In this document: positions 7,840 to 16,433 of the stretch, one piece after another
How positions within the stretch are numbered: the first letter of the stretch is position 1
Layout of the letters: every line of letters begins with the position of its first letter
NCBI GenBank assembly: GCA_964612995.1
Contig: CAZTGE010000019.1
Location: 1-42,087 of the forward strand
DNA length: 42,087 nt
Source: SLQH01 sp964612995
GTDB lineage: Bacteria; Planctomycetota; UBA11346
Direction: 5' to 3'
Program-made: the position numbers and the translations under genes
The notes under the pieces: model-generated
The model's database searches: none
What the model was told of the DNA's origin: nothing
Seen by the model: only the letters and a program-made list of their open reading frames with translations

Positions 7840-8595
7840 ATGGCCCGTACCACGATGATCGCTGGCAACTGGAAGATGAACCTCACCCCCGCTGAAGGCG
7901 AGGCCCTGGTCAAGGGGCTGGCGGACAAGGTCGGATCAGGCGTCGCCGCCGAGGTCCTGGTCTGTCCGACCTTCACCGGCATCCCTGCCGCGGTCGCCGC
8001 GGCCGCGGGTTCGGCCGTGCAGGTCGGCGCGCAGAACTGCTACTGGCAAGCCAAGGGCGCCTACACCGGCGAGCTCTCCGCGCCGCTGCTCAAGGCCGCC
8101 GGCTGCAGCCACATCCTCATCGGGCACAGCGAGCGCCGGCAGTATTTCGGCGAGACCGAACAGACCGTGAACAAGCGGCTCAACGCCGTCCTCGCCGAGG
8201 GGCTGGTGCCGGTGGTCTGCATCGGCGAGACCCTCGATGAGCGTGAGGGCGGGCAGCTCGAGACCGTGTTGCGGCGTCAGGTCGAGGGCGGGCTCGCGGG
8301 GATCGGGGCCAAGGACCTCCAGAGCCTGATCATCGCCTACGAGCCCGTCTGGGCCATCGGCACGGGGGTCACCGCATCGACCGAGCAGGCACAGGAAGCG
8401 CACAGCTTCGTCCGGGGCCTGCTGCGCGATACCGTCGGCGAACTCGCGGACAGCATCCGCATCCTCTACGGCGGCTCGGTCAAGCCCGACAACGCCGCTG
8501 AACTACTCGGTCAACCCGACATCGACGGCGCGCTCGTCGGCGGGGCCAGCCTCAAGCTGGACGACTTCGGCGCGATCATCGACGCCGGCTGCTGA
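7840..8595 (+). CDS. tpiA: Triosephosphate isomerase
   Basis: 251 residues with all catalytic elements: Lys12 in AGNWKMN, His96 in LIGHSERR, Glu168 in AYEPVWAIGTG and the phosphate-binding YGGSV near the C-terminus. It interconverts dihydroxyacetone phosphate and glyceraldehyde 3-phosphate in the cytoplasm. secG follows after 17 nt, a tpiA-secG pairing common in many bacteria, so they likely share a transcript. Confidence 0.98.
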   Translation: MARTTMIAGNWKMNLTPAEGEALVKGLADKVGSGVAAEVLVCPTFTGIPAAVAAAAGSAVQVGAQNCYWQAKGAYTGELSAPLLKAAGCSHILIGHSERRQYFGETEQTVNKRLNAVLAEGLVPVVCIGETLDEREGGQLETVLRRQVEGGLAGIGAKDLQSLIIAYEPVWAIGTGVTASTEQAQEAHSFVRGLLRDTVGELADSIRILYGGSVKPDNAAELLGQPDIDGALVGGASLKLDDFGAIIDAGC

Positions 8596-8612
8596 GCCGG
8601 CACCCTGGAGGC

Positions 8613-9173
8613 ATGATGGATTTCGTCGAGGTAGTCGAATCGTTCCAGTTCGTGCTGGGGATCCTGATCTGGTTCCTCTGCCCGGTGCTGCTGCTGCTGA
8701 TCCTGCTGCAGGGCGGCTCGGGCGATCTCTCCAGCACCTTCGGTGGCGGTGGCCGCCTCGACGCCAGTCTCGGTGTCGGCGCCCAGGCCAAGATGAGCAA
8801 GATCACCACCTGGCTGGCGGTGGTCTTCCTGCTCACCGTGCTCATTCTCGCCATCGACACCGGTCGGGGTCTGGCGACGGAGTCGGGCACCGACTACGGC
8901 GACGACGCGCCGCAGATGCTGCCCGGTGACGAGGAGCCGACCGAGGGCGTCGGCGCCGGCGAGCTGGACGAAGACGAGTCTGCGGCGGATGCGCCCACGA
9001 TCACTCCGCCGCCGCCGGGTGCGCCGGAAGCCGGCGTCGACGAGACCGGCGACGCGAACGATGCCGAGCCTGACGCGGCACAGCCCGAGGCCGGTGCCGA
9101 CGAGGCTGCTGAGGCTGCTGACGAGGACGACGCGGACGACGCGGACGACACGGACGACACTCCCGCCGAGTGA
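8613..9173 (+). CDS. secG: Protein translocase subunit SecG with long acidic tail
   Basis: 186 residues. Two transmembrane helices (about residues 10-33 and 65-90) flank the conserved LLQGGSGDLSSTFGG loop that defines SecG. SecG assists SecYEG during preprotein export. The remaining ~95 residues are an Asp/Glu/Ala/Pro-rich tail ending in a tandem (D)DADD repeat. E. coli SecG is 110 residues, so the tail nearly doubles the protein. A GGAGG ribosome-binding site precedes the ATG pair at 8613/8616. Confidence 0.93.
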   Translation: MMDFVEVVESFQFVLGILIWFLCPVLLLLILLQGGSGDLSSTFGGGGRLDASLGVGAQAKMSKITTWLAVVFLLTVLILAIDTGRGLATESGTDYGDDAPQMLPGDEEPTEGVGAGELDEDESAADAPTITPPPPGAPEAGVDETGDANDAEPDAAQPEAGADEAAEAADEDDADDADDTDDTPAE

Positions 9174-9192
9174 GTCCGGTCGGGCCCATCCC

Positions 9193-9894
9193 ATGGTTCC
9201 TCCATTGTCCGGCCTCGGGAGCGGTTCCGGCGCCACGCCGGAGTTCCGCGAGCGCTGGCCCGGGATCGTCAGCCCCAATCCGGGTGGTTGCACCGATCCG
9301 CTCGGCGAATCGGTACTCGATCCGGCCAATGCACCGCTACGGGTGTTCGAGCCGCACGACCTGCGTCTGGTGCTCGGGCGCGCGCAGGACCCGCAGCGCG
9401 AGTTGCTGCTCGATCAGGTCCGTGCCGATGCGGTGCCGGTGCACCGGCGCATCACCGGCGGCGGCACGGTGGTGCTCGCGCCCGGTAGCGTGGTCGTCGC
9501 ACTGCGTGCGCCGCCCTGGAACGGCGACGTCGCCAGCTGTTTTGCCCGCATCAACCGCTGTCTGCGCGCTGCGGTCCGCGAGTGTTGCGCCGTGGAACCC
9601 GGTGAGGCCGGCCACGGTGATCTGGTGATTCCGGGACCCGGGGCTCAGCGCAAGATCCTCGGCGCTTCGCTGCGACGTCAGCGCGCGGCCACCATCTACC
9701 TCGGCGTGCTCCTGGTCGCTGACCTGATCCCGCTCATGGAGCGCTATCTCGCCACCCCGAGCCGGCGTCCGGACTATCGCGGGCAGCGCGACCACCGTGC
9801 CTTCTGCACCGATCTCGCGCGCCACGGGGCCAGCGTCGCGGGATTGATCGCGGCGGTGGAAGCGGCATGTGCGCAGTTGCCGACGCTCAGATGA
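9193..9894 (+). CDS. Lipoate-protein ligase/BPL-LplA-LipB family protein
   Basis: 233 residues. The signature RRITGGGTVVLAPGSVVVAL corresponds to the RRxTGGGxVxHxxG lipoyl-AMP-binding block, and GAQRKILGASLRR supplies the conserved lysine region. The enzyme class attaches lipoate or octanoate to E2/GcvH lysines. The N-terminal 'N-M-A-x-D-E' helix typical of LplA is missing or highly diverged, and the usual His after TGGGTV is Leu, so it could be an octanoyltransferase-like or regulatory variant. The ATG at 9193 lies 17 nt after secG, suggesting a tpiA-secG-lipoyl operon. Its end overlaps the convergent pseudogene by 8 nt. Confidence 0.72.
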   Translation: MVPPLSGLGSGSGATPEFRERWPGIVSPNPGGCTDPLGESVLDPANAPLRVFEPHDLRLVLGRAQDPQRELLLDQVRADAVPVHRRITGGGTVVLAPGSVVVALRAPPWNGDVASCFARINRCLRAAVRECCAVEPGEAGHGDLVIPGPGAQRKILGASLRRQRAATIYLGVLLVADLIPLMERYLATPSRRPDYRGQRDHRAFCTDLARHGASVAGLIAAVEAACAQLPTLR

Positions 9895-10856
9895 ACAGGT
9901 TCACCCCGGCTTCGCCGGCGTGATCGAGATAGGTGGCCACGCCGCCTTCCTCGACCTCCGGCAGCAGCTCCTCACGCTTGAAGCCCATCAGGTCCATGCT
10001 CATGGTGCAGACCACCAGCTTGAGCCCGGCTGCGCTGGCACTGGCGATCAGACCGGGGAGCGGCTCCACGCCCTTCTGCTTCATGATCCCGTCGATCATC
10101 GCCTTGCCCATGCCGAGCATGTGCATTGGGACGACCAGGTCGGCTTCGAGCGCTTCGTCATCGCCCAGCTGCACCGCGATCCGGTCGCCACGCGCGGCGA
10201 AGCCGGTGACCGCGGTCTGCAATCTGAGATCGACGCCGTGGCTGACGAGTTCCTGATGTAGCGGCTGGACCATCTCCGGATCGGCGGGAGCCATGACCTG
10301 CGGCAGGAGTTCGATCAGGCTCACCCGTGCATCGCGCGCTCGCAGCGCCTCGGTCATCTCCAGGCCGATGTAGCCGCCGCCGACGACCACCGCGCGAGCG
10401 GCCGGTGTTCTGGCGAGGCGCTCGAGAATGCGGTCCATGTCGGGGATGGTGCGCAGGGTGTGGATGCGCGAGTGCTCGATCCCCGGCAGGGGTGGACGCA
10501 CCGGCGCCGCGCCGGGCGAGAGCACAAGGCTGTCGTAGTGCAGGGTGTAGGGCCCCCCGCGGCCGGTCTGACCTGGACCGTACGTGCGGTCGGATCGATC
10601 GCGGTGACCTCGCTGTTTGTGCGGACGTCGACCGCGAGGCGTTGTTCGAAGTGTTCGGGCGTCATCACCAGCAGCTTGTCGCGTTCGGCGATGTCGCCGG
10701 CGATGTGGTAGGGCAGGCCACAGTTGGCGAAACTGATGTAGGGCCACGGTCGAGCATGATGATCTCAGCTCGCTCATCGAGCCGTCGCAGGCGAGCGGCG
10801 GCAGAGGCTCCGCCGGCTACGCCACCGATGATCACGTGGGTCTTGCGCTGTGCCAT
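9887..10856 (-). pseudogene. Decayed CoA-disulfide reductase/DsrE-type multidomain oxidoreductase
   Basis: The start at 10856 encodes a perfect FAD-binding N-terminus (HVIIGGVAGGASAAARLRRL). At about 10743 the frame shifts: GGCCCTAC should read GP-YISFANCGLPYH with one extra base. A second single-base loss in the same GGCCCTAC context near 10553 shifts it again into LHYDSLVLSPGAAPVRPPLPGI and the NAD-binding VVVGGGYIGLEM. After EADLVV the protein jumps directly into the C-terminal half of a DsrE/DsrF domain (LGMGKAMIDGIM, CTMSMDLMGFKREEL, GGVATYLDHA). In intact relatives (FAD/NAD domain, dimerisation, rhodanese, TusA, DsrE) several hundred residues lie between. Two frameshifts plus an internal deletion argue for a pseudogene; the frameshifts alone could be sequencing error. 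Confidence 0.8.
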
Positions 10857-11012
10857 GTCCGCTTCTCCTGGGCCAGCCGCCCGGTTGGTCGCAAAGATAC
10901 GTGTACGGTCTGCCGGTGTTTGCCCTGCGGAGGCGCTGCCGGGGTTGCGGCTTCATTCGCGATCCGGCTCGCTAGCCTAAGCCTTCCCCAGCGGGGAACG
11001 AAGGAGGGGGGC

Positions 11013-11408
11013 ATGGCGAGCCAACGTGAGATCGGTGAGCAGCTGATGCTCGACTTCGGTGAAGACGGCCACCGCCTGGTGCCGGTGGTGGTTCAGGACC
11101 GCACCACCGGTGAGGTGCTGATCCTCGCATTCGTCAACCGACAGGCCTTCGCCGCGACCCGCCAGAGCGGCTACGCCACCTTCTGGTCCCGCAGTCGCGA
11201 CGAGCTGTGGCAGAAGGGCCTGACCAGTGGCGACCTGCTGCGGATCGACGAGATCCGCATCAACTGCGAGCAGAATTCCCTGCTCTACCGTGTCACTCCC
11301 GAGGGCCGCGGCGCGTGCCACGTGCACAAGCACGACGGTGCGCCCTACCGCAGCTGTTACTACCGCCGCGTCGAGAGTGACGACAGTCTACGGGTGGTCG
11401 GCGAGTGA
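11013..11408 (+). CDS. hisI: Phosphoribosyl-AMP cyclohydrolase
   Basis: 131 residues, single-domain HisI without HisE. It opens the purine ring of PR-AMP in histidine synthesis. The conserved core EVLILAFVN, GYATFWSRSRDELWQKG-TSG and the zinc cysteines (GACH, SCYYRR) are present. The Mg-binding DxDxD triplet of classic HisI is replaced by N-C-E-Q-N (IRINCEQNSLLY), which I believe is a recurrent variant in some PVC bacteria. AAGGAGGGGG lies immediately upstream of the ATG, a strong ribosome-binding site. No other his gene is adjacent. Confidence 0.92.
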   Translation: MASQREIGEQLMLDFGEDGHRLVPVVVQDRTTGEVLILAFVNRQAFAATRQSGYATFWSRSRDELWQKGLTSGDLLRIDEIRINCEQNSLLYRVTPEGRGACHVHKHDGAPYRSCYYRRVESDDSLRVVGE

Positions 11409-11582
11409 GCCGGTGCTCCCGCGCTGTGAGCTGAGCACGTATCGCCTCGCCCCGTCAAGGGTTGCGCTCAGCCAGGCTGTGTGCTAATAATGAGCGTCGG
11501 GGCCTCCGGATGCCGGGTGCCATCCTGCCGGCCGGCGCGCCGGCCGCGTTCCGACAGCGACGGTGCGCGTACGGGAGGATCG

Positions 11583-13778
11583 ATGGCCGCCTACGATTTG
11601 ATCAGTCCGTTGCCGGACATCGATCTGCGCCCGTTGTTGGAACTGACCGACGACACCGGCGTGTTGTGTGAGCGCGGCGCCGGGCGCGACCGCCCGGCCT
11701 ACGACCTCGAAGACAACGCGATCGCGCTGATGGCCAGCGTGCTCTATCACGCGTTGCGCGGCGGGGCTGGTGGCCATGTGCCGATGTACCGGTATCTCGC
11801 CTTCGTCGGCTACGCCTTCGATGGCGAGCGGGGTCGATTCCGTTCGGCGATGGGGCACGACCGGCGCTGGGTCGATCGTATGGGCGGGGAAGACGCCCAT
11901 GCTCGCACCCTGTGGGCGCTGGGTCTGACCGCGGTCCTGGCGCCGGCGGAGAACATGCGTTCGCTCGCGCTGCGGTTGTTCGACATCGCCTTGCCGGCGA
12001 TCCGATCGAGTCCGTATCTGCATTCCTGGGCCTACGCTCTGCTGGGGGTGGACAATGTCTTGCGCGCGGTGCCGGATCACGATGCGGCCGGGCAGTTGCG
12101 CAAGCGTTTCGCTGGCGAGATGCTCGACATCTATCGCACCATGAGCGACGCGCGCTGGCGCTGGTGGGAGGACGCCATCAGCTACGACAGCGCACGGCTG
12201 CCGCAGACGCTGGTGGTCACCGGCGCGGCGATGGACGACACGGCCATGGTAAAGGCCGGGCTGGCCAGTCTCGAGTGGCTGATCGAACTCCAGACCGCCG
12301 CCGATGGCCATCCGAGCCTGATCGGCAACGACGGCTGGATGAACCGCAAGGGCTCGCGCGCACAGTACGATCAGGAGCCCGGCGAGGCCGCGGCGCTGGT
12401 CGGCGCCTGTCTCGCCGCCGCCCGGGTGACCCGGGACGACACCTGGTACGCGCGGGCGCGGTGGGCCTTCTCGTGGTTCCACGGCAACAACGACCACCGC
12501 ACGTCGCTGATCGATCCGGCCAGCGGTGCGTGCGCGCATCATCTGGGCGAACGTGGCCCCAGCGCCGAGATCGGCGCGCGGGCCAGCCTGCAGTACATGC
12601 ACGCGCTGCTCGAGTTGCATCGCTTCCGCACCGACCGGCAGGTCGGCGCCACGGTGGTCGCGCCACGCTCGCTCGGACTCGGGGTGGTCGGCGCGAGCCG
12701 CATCGCCTCGCTGGCCCTGACCTGTTATCGTGAGATCGGCGAGCTCGATCCGGTGAGCGTGTGCAGCAGCGATCCCGAGCGGGCTCATGCCTTCGCCGAA
12801 GCGCATCACCTCGGTGGCACCGCGAGCTTCGAGGAGATGCTCGCCGACGAGCGCATCGATCTGGTCTATGTCGCCGGGGTGCCGGATACGCATGCGCCGC
12901 GCGCGATCGCCGCGCTGCAGGCCGGCAAGCACGTGTTCTGCGAGAAGCCCCTGGCGCTCAACCGCGCCGATGCCCACCGGGTGGCCGAAGCGGCGGCCGC
13001 GCGCGATCGCCGCTTGGGTGTCGACATGGTCCTGCGTTATGGTCCGCTCTATGCCTCGGTGGAGGCGATCGTGCGCAGCCGCCTGCTCGGAGCCGTGCTG
13101 CGGGTGCAGGTCACCGACTGTGGCGATGACGAGGGCATGCCGCGCGAGCACTGGTTCTGGGATCCCGCGCGCAGCGGTGGGATCTTCATCGAACACGCGA
13201 TCGACTATTTCGATCTGGTGCGGGCCTGGCTCGGCGAGGGTTTCGTCGAGAGCGCGCAACGGATCCGGCGTCCGGGAACCACCCGCGTCGACCAGGCCCT
13301 GTGCGCGGTGTCGATCCCGCCGCAGACCACCGTCGGCTACTACCACGGCCTGCATCAATCCCGCCATCTCCAGCGGAACCAAATCCGCATCATCTGCGAA
13401 TCCGGCGAGATCGCGGTGGGCGGCTGGATGGGCGATCGCCTGGAGCTGGAGGCTCTGCTCGACGCCGAGTCGATCGAACGCCTGCGCGGCCTGCTGCCTG
13501 AGGACAGCACGGTCGAGCAGGGCGTGCGGCCCTCGGGGTCGCGCAGCGGCAGTCGTCGATCGGGTCGCGTGCCGATCGACGCGGTGGTCCGGGCGCGGTG
13601 GGAGGATCCCGCGCCGGCCGAGGTGGTGCATCAGCGCGCGTTGCGCGCGGCGATGGCTGACTTCCTCAACACCATCACCCGTAGCAACCATCGCCCGCGG
13701 GTCGATCTCGCCGACAGCATCCGTGCGCTGGAGTATGCCTGCGATGCCGACTGGCTCGCGCGTGAGGTGCGCAGCTGA
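11583..13778 (+). CDS. Fusion: alpha/alpha-toroid carbohydrate domain plus Gfo/Idh/MocA oxidoreductase
   Basis: 731 residues. Residues 1-350 form an all-helical toroid of the kind attached to some glycosyltransferases: LTDDTGVL, YDLEDNAIAL, WWEDAISYDSARLPQTL, and NDGWMNRKGSRAQYDQEPGEAAA. Residues about 364-731 are a Gfo/Idh/MocA dehydrogenase: Rossmann GLGVVGASRIASLAL, the hallmark HVFCEKPLALN and a His-containing catalytic region (GGIFIEHAIDYFD). The second half probably oxidises a sugar or inositol derivative with NAD(P), and the first half likely binds or cleaves a glycan. The ATG at 11583 follows GGGAGGAT. The domain pairing is unusual. The gene converges on fetB with 9 nt between stops. 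Confidence 0.82.
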   Translation: MAAYDLISPLPDIDLRPLLELTDDTGVLCERGAGRDRPAYDLEDNAIALMASVLYHALRGGAGGHVPMYRYLAFVGYAFDGERGRFRSAMGHDRRWVDRMGGEDAHARTLWALGLTAVLAPAENMRSLALRLFDIALPAIRSSPYLHSWAYALLGVDNVLRAVPDHDAAGQLRKRFAGEMLDIYRTMSDARWRWWEDAISYDSARLPQTLVVTGAAMDDTAMVKAGLASLEWLIELQTAADGHPSLIGNDGWMNRKGSRAQYDQEPGEAAALVGACLAAARVTRDDTWYARARWAFSWFHGNNDHRTSLIDPASGACAHHLGERGPSAEIGARASLQYMHALLELHRFRTDRQVGATVVAPRSLGLGVVGASRIASLALTCYREIGELDPVSVCSSDPERAHAFAEAHHLGGTASFEEMLADERIDLVYVAGVPDTHAPRAIAALQAGKHVFCEKPLALNRADAHRVAEAAAARDRRLGVDMVLRYGPLYASVEAIVRSRLLGAVLRVQVTDCGDDEGMPREHWFWDPARSGGIFIEHAIDYFDLVRAWLGEGFVESAQRIRRPGTTRVDQALCAVSIPPQTTVGYYHGLHQSRHLQRNQIRIICESGEIAVGGWMGDRLELEALLDAESIERLRGLLPEDSTVEQGVRPSGSRSGSRRSGRVPIDAVVRARWEDPAPAEVVHQRALRAAMADFLNTITRSNHRPRVDLADSIRALEYACDADWLAREVRS

Positions 13779-13787
13779 GCCGATGGA

Positions 13788-14585
13788 TCAGCCGGATGTG
13801 TCGGTGAACACGCGTGGATCGAGGTTGCCGTAGTCGTCGATCGCGCGGCGGGTGGCGAGAGCGATCACCGTGGTCACGGTCAACGCGGTGCCGGCGAAGA
13901 TCGCGCACATGATCGCGATCTGATACTTGACCGCGGTCGTCGGGTCGGTGCCGCCGAGAATCACGCCGGTCATCATTCCCGGCAGCGAAACGAGACCGAT
14001 GGTGGCCATGGTGGCGATGGTCGGCGCGAGCGCGGCGCGCAGTGCATGGCTGAAGTAGGGGCCCAGTGCTTCCTGCCGGGTGGCGCCCCAGCCGAGCACC
14101 TGTTCGTAGGCCTTGCGGTCGCGGCGCAGACGGTCGAAACAGGTGTTCAGGCCGACGATGTCGGCGCGCAGACAGTTCCCGAGGATCATCCCGCCGATGG
14201 GGATGACGTAGCGCGGGTCGAAAGAACCGGGGCGGGCGAGGACGCCCCAGACGAACAGCGCCAGGGGCACCAGCGTGCCCAGACCCAGGCCCACGAGCAG
14301 CGGCGGTCCGACCCGCCGCAGCCGCAGTGAGCACGCGCGCACGATCGATACGTCGGCCACCACCAGCATCACCGCCAGCCACAGGCCCGTGAGCAGGGCC
14401 GACTGGAGGCGGAAGATGAGCTCCAGATAGAGTGCGACGAACAGCAGCTGCAGGCTCATGCGCAGGGCCGCGACCAGGGTCCGCCGCCGCAGCGCGACGG
14501 CACGCCACTGCATGATGACCAGCGGGATCAGCAGCATGGCGTAGGCCAATGCCATACCGGCGTGGGAGATGTCAGCCGCGTCCAT
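13788..14585 (-). CDS. fetB: ABC transporter permease, FetB/UPF0014 family
   Basis: 265 residues with seven or so hydrophobic helices and family landmarks: RMSLQLLFVALYL, VIPIGGMILGNCLRA near the middle, and GLVSLPGMMTGVILGGTDP. FetAB-type exporters have been linked to iron export and oxidative-stress resistance in E. coli. The start overlaps the ATPase gene by 14 nt, so the two are coupled. The C-terminus is short and soluble. Confidence 0.9.
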   Translation of the reverse strand: MDAADISHAGMALAYAMLLIPLVIMQWRAVALRRRTLVAALRMSLQLLFVALYLELIFRLQSALLTGLWLAVMLVVADVSIVRACSLRLRRVGPPLLVGLGLGTLVPLALFVWGVLARPGSFDPRYVIPIGGMILGNCLRADIVGLNTCFDRLRRDRKAYEQVLGWGATRQEALGPYFSHALRAALAPTIATMATIGLVSLPGMMTGVILGGTDPTTAVKYQIAIMCAIFAGTALTVTTVIALATRRAIDDYGNLDPRVFTDTSG

Positions 14586-15246
14586 CGGTGTTCTCCGCGC
14601 TCGGACGTGGCGGTCGCAGCTCGACCACCCGGTCGGCCAGGGCGATCCATTCCGGATCGTGGGTGGCGGCGAGGACGCTGCGTTCGCGTTGGCGTGCGAG
14701 GGTGGTCGCCATCGCAGTCTTGGCCGCCGCGTCGAGTGCCGAGGTCGGCTCGTCGAGGATCAGTATCTGGCGATCCAGCGCCAGGGCGATGGCCACTGCC
14801 ACGCGCTGCTTTTCGCCGCCGGAGAGTTCATCGGCCTGACGTTGGCGGATGGTCGGCGCGAGACCGAGCTCGTGCAGCAGCCGCTCGAGGCGCGCCGGAC
14901 CGGTTTCGGCCTGATCTGCGTTGCAGCGCAGGCGGAATGGGGCGGCGAGCAGTTCGCTCACCGGGCCCTGTCCGAGATCGCTTTCCTGCGGGACATAGCC
15001 GACCTGGCGCCGCAGCTGCCAGGCCGACGTGGCATCGAGGGTGCGTCCAGTGATCATGATCTGCCCGGCTTGGGGCCGGGTGAAACCGAGCAGGCAGCGC
15101 AGCAGGGTGGTCTTGCCGCAACCCGAGGGGCCGCGCAGCACAACGTGTTCGCCGTGCTGGAGCGAGAACGCGAAGTCCACGAGCAGGGGCGTTCGGTCGC
15201 TACGCAGGCTCAGCCCGGTTACGACGATATCCGCTGGCGCGCCCAT
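14572..15246 (-). CDS. fetA: ABC transporter ATP-binding protein, FetA-type
   Basis: 224 residues from the ATG at 15246. Walker A is GPSGCGKTT, the Q-loop is in YVPQESDL, the signature is LSGGEKQR, Walker B is ILILDEPTSALD and the switch His is in ATHDPEW. It is the partner of the UPF0014 permease just downstream. The frame is open further upstream, but that part overlaps a palindromic repeat and is not conserved-looking. Confidence 0.9.
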   Translation of the reverse strand: MGAPADIVVTGLSLRSDRTPLLVDFAFSLQHGEHVVLRGPSGCGKTTLLRCLLGFTRPQAGQIMITGRTLDATSAWQLRRQVGYVPQESDLGQGPVSELLAAPFRLRCNADQAETGPARLERLLHELGLAPTIRQRQADELSGGEKQRVAVAIALALDRQILILDEPTSALDAAAKTAMATTLARQRERSVLAATHDPEWIALADRVVELRPPRPSAENTDGRG

Positions 15247-15289
15247 GAGGGTACAGTCGCCGTGCAGCGTGGCGGGGCAAGCGGTCACC

Positions 15290-15345
15290 AGCCGAGGCAT
15301 GCCGACCTGGGGATCGGCGCTCCCGGGGCGAGCTTTGAGTCGCCC
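15290..15345. repeat. Dispersed palindromic repeat, half copy
   Basis: It matches the right half of the copies at 19656 and 41805: GGCATGCCGACctgG, ATCGGCGCTCCCGGGGCGaGCTTTGAGTCGCCCT. The left arm is missing. It sits in the 176-nt region between the fetA start and the araC start. Confidence 0.7.
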
Positions 15346-15368
15346 TGAGAGCCGAGGTGGAACGGTGA

Positions 15369-15395
15369 TTGCCTTGATTGCTCCTGTACTAGTAT
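15369..15395 (+). promoter_or_regulatory. Weak candidate promoter for the AraC gene
   Basis: TTGCCT (15369-15374) and TAGTAT (15390-15395) with 15-nt spacing, 28 nt before the araC start codon. The spacing is one or two bases short of optimal. Seen by eye only. Confidence 0.3.
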
Positions 15396-15422
15396 GCACC
15401 CGACAGGCCTTCCGGGACCATC

Positions 15423-16433
15423 TTGCCCACGGAGTCCCCCGTGTTTTTGCATGCGGCTACGGGTGTGGCGGTCGCGACCGCCGGCACCTGTCATCTACTG
15501 TCCCTGGTCGGGGCCCGGCGCGCAGACGCGCCGCGTGATCTCTCCTCGGCGCTGCGTGAGATCGCCACCTACGATGGCAGCGCGGATGTGCTCGGCTACG
15601 GCTACAGCCCCGATGCCTGCCTGAGTCAATGCCCCAGTGCGGCCGCCTGCCTGTTGTGCATCGACACCGTCGATGCCGCTGGCGGCGACCGCCAGACCCA
15701 TGTCTGGCTCGTCGGCCCGCATCACCGGCCCTTCGCCATCGGCACGCCAGCACGGCGGGTGCTGCGCGGCGTTTCGCTGCCGTTGTGGGCCGATGCCCTG
15801 GTCGGGCTGTGCGATGCACGTGGCGGCGAACTGGTCGACACGGCGGTCGATCTCGCCCGCGCGGGCGGCAACGAGACCAGGGTGCTCTGCGAGCGGCTCG
15901 TGGCGGCGGCCGACAACCGCATCCGACGGATCCTGCTGCTCGAACACCTGCGCACCGTGCTGGGACGCCGGCGGTCGCGCCGGCCCTGGTCCTTCGGGGT
16001 GGTCGACGAAGCGATGCGCTGGCTCGAGCAGCGAGGCGGGAGGGCGGACCTCGCGGGCCTGCAGCGTCATCTCGGGCTGAGTCCGCGGCAGACCCGACGC
16101 TGCTTCACCGCGGCCAGCGGGTGGTCGCCGAAGACCTACGCCTGTCTGCTGCGGCTGGCCGGGGCGCTCGAGGCGGCGACGCGCAGCGCAGCGCTGGACT
16201 GGTCGCACCTGTCGCAACTCCACGGCTACTGCGACCAGTCGCATCTGGTTCGCGAATGCCGCCGGTTCCTCGGCGCGCCGCCGGTCGCCCTGCTCGCGCG
16301 TCAAGCGAACCGCTATGCCCTCGGCGTCGGCCATCTGCACGTGCAGGGCGACAACCCGATCGGCGCGGTGGTCACGGCCGGCGGTCGCAGCACGCCTCAG
16401 CCGATGGGGGGCCAGGGCGCTCTGAGCGCCTGA
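15423..16433 (+). CDS. AraC family transcriptional regulator
   Basis: 336 residues. The C-terminal half (about 190-300) is an AraC-type double helix-turn-helix: RHLGLSPRQTRRCFTAASGWSPKTY, then the second helix pair around HLSQLHGYCDQSHLVRECRRFLGAPPVAL. The N-terminal ligand or sensor part carries an unusual Cys cluster (DACLSQCPSAAACLLC) that might sense metal or redox. The target is unknown. It neighbours the FetAB exporter upstream and the cobamide operon downstream, whose last gene it overlaps tail to tail by 37 nt. Confidence 0.88.
   Translation: MPTESPVFLHAATGVAVATAGTCHLLSLVGARRADAPRDLSSALREIATYDGSADVLGYGYSPDACLSQCPSAAACLLCIDTVDAAGGDRQTHVWLVGPHHRPFAIGTPARRVLRGVSLPLWADALVGLCDARGGELVDTAVDLARAGGNETRVLCERLVAAADNRIRRILLLEHLRTVLGRRRSRRPWSFGVVDEAMRWLEQRGGRADLAGLQRHLGLSPRQTRRCFTAASGWSPKTYACLLRLAGALEAATRSAALDWSHLSQLHGYCDQSHLVRECRRFLGAPPVALLARQANRYALGVGHLHVQGDNPIGAVVTAGGRSTPQPMGGQGALSA

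Noticed and set aside
11484..13691. Very long open frame (735 codons) antisense to the toroid-Gfo fusion
   Set aside because: Its translation is His/Arg/Gln/Gly-rich without domains, a typical mirror of GC3-rich coding sequence; the plus-strand protein has two recognisable domains.
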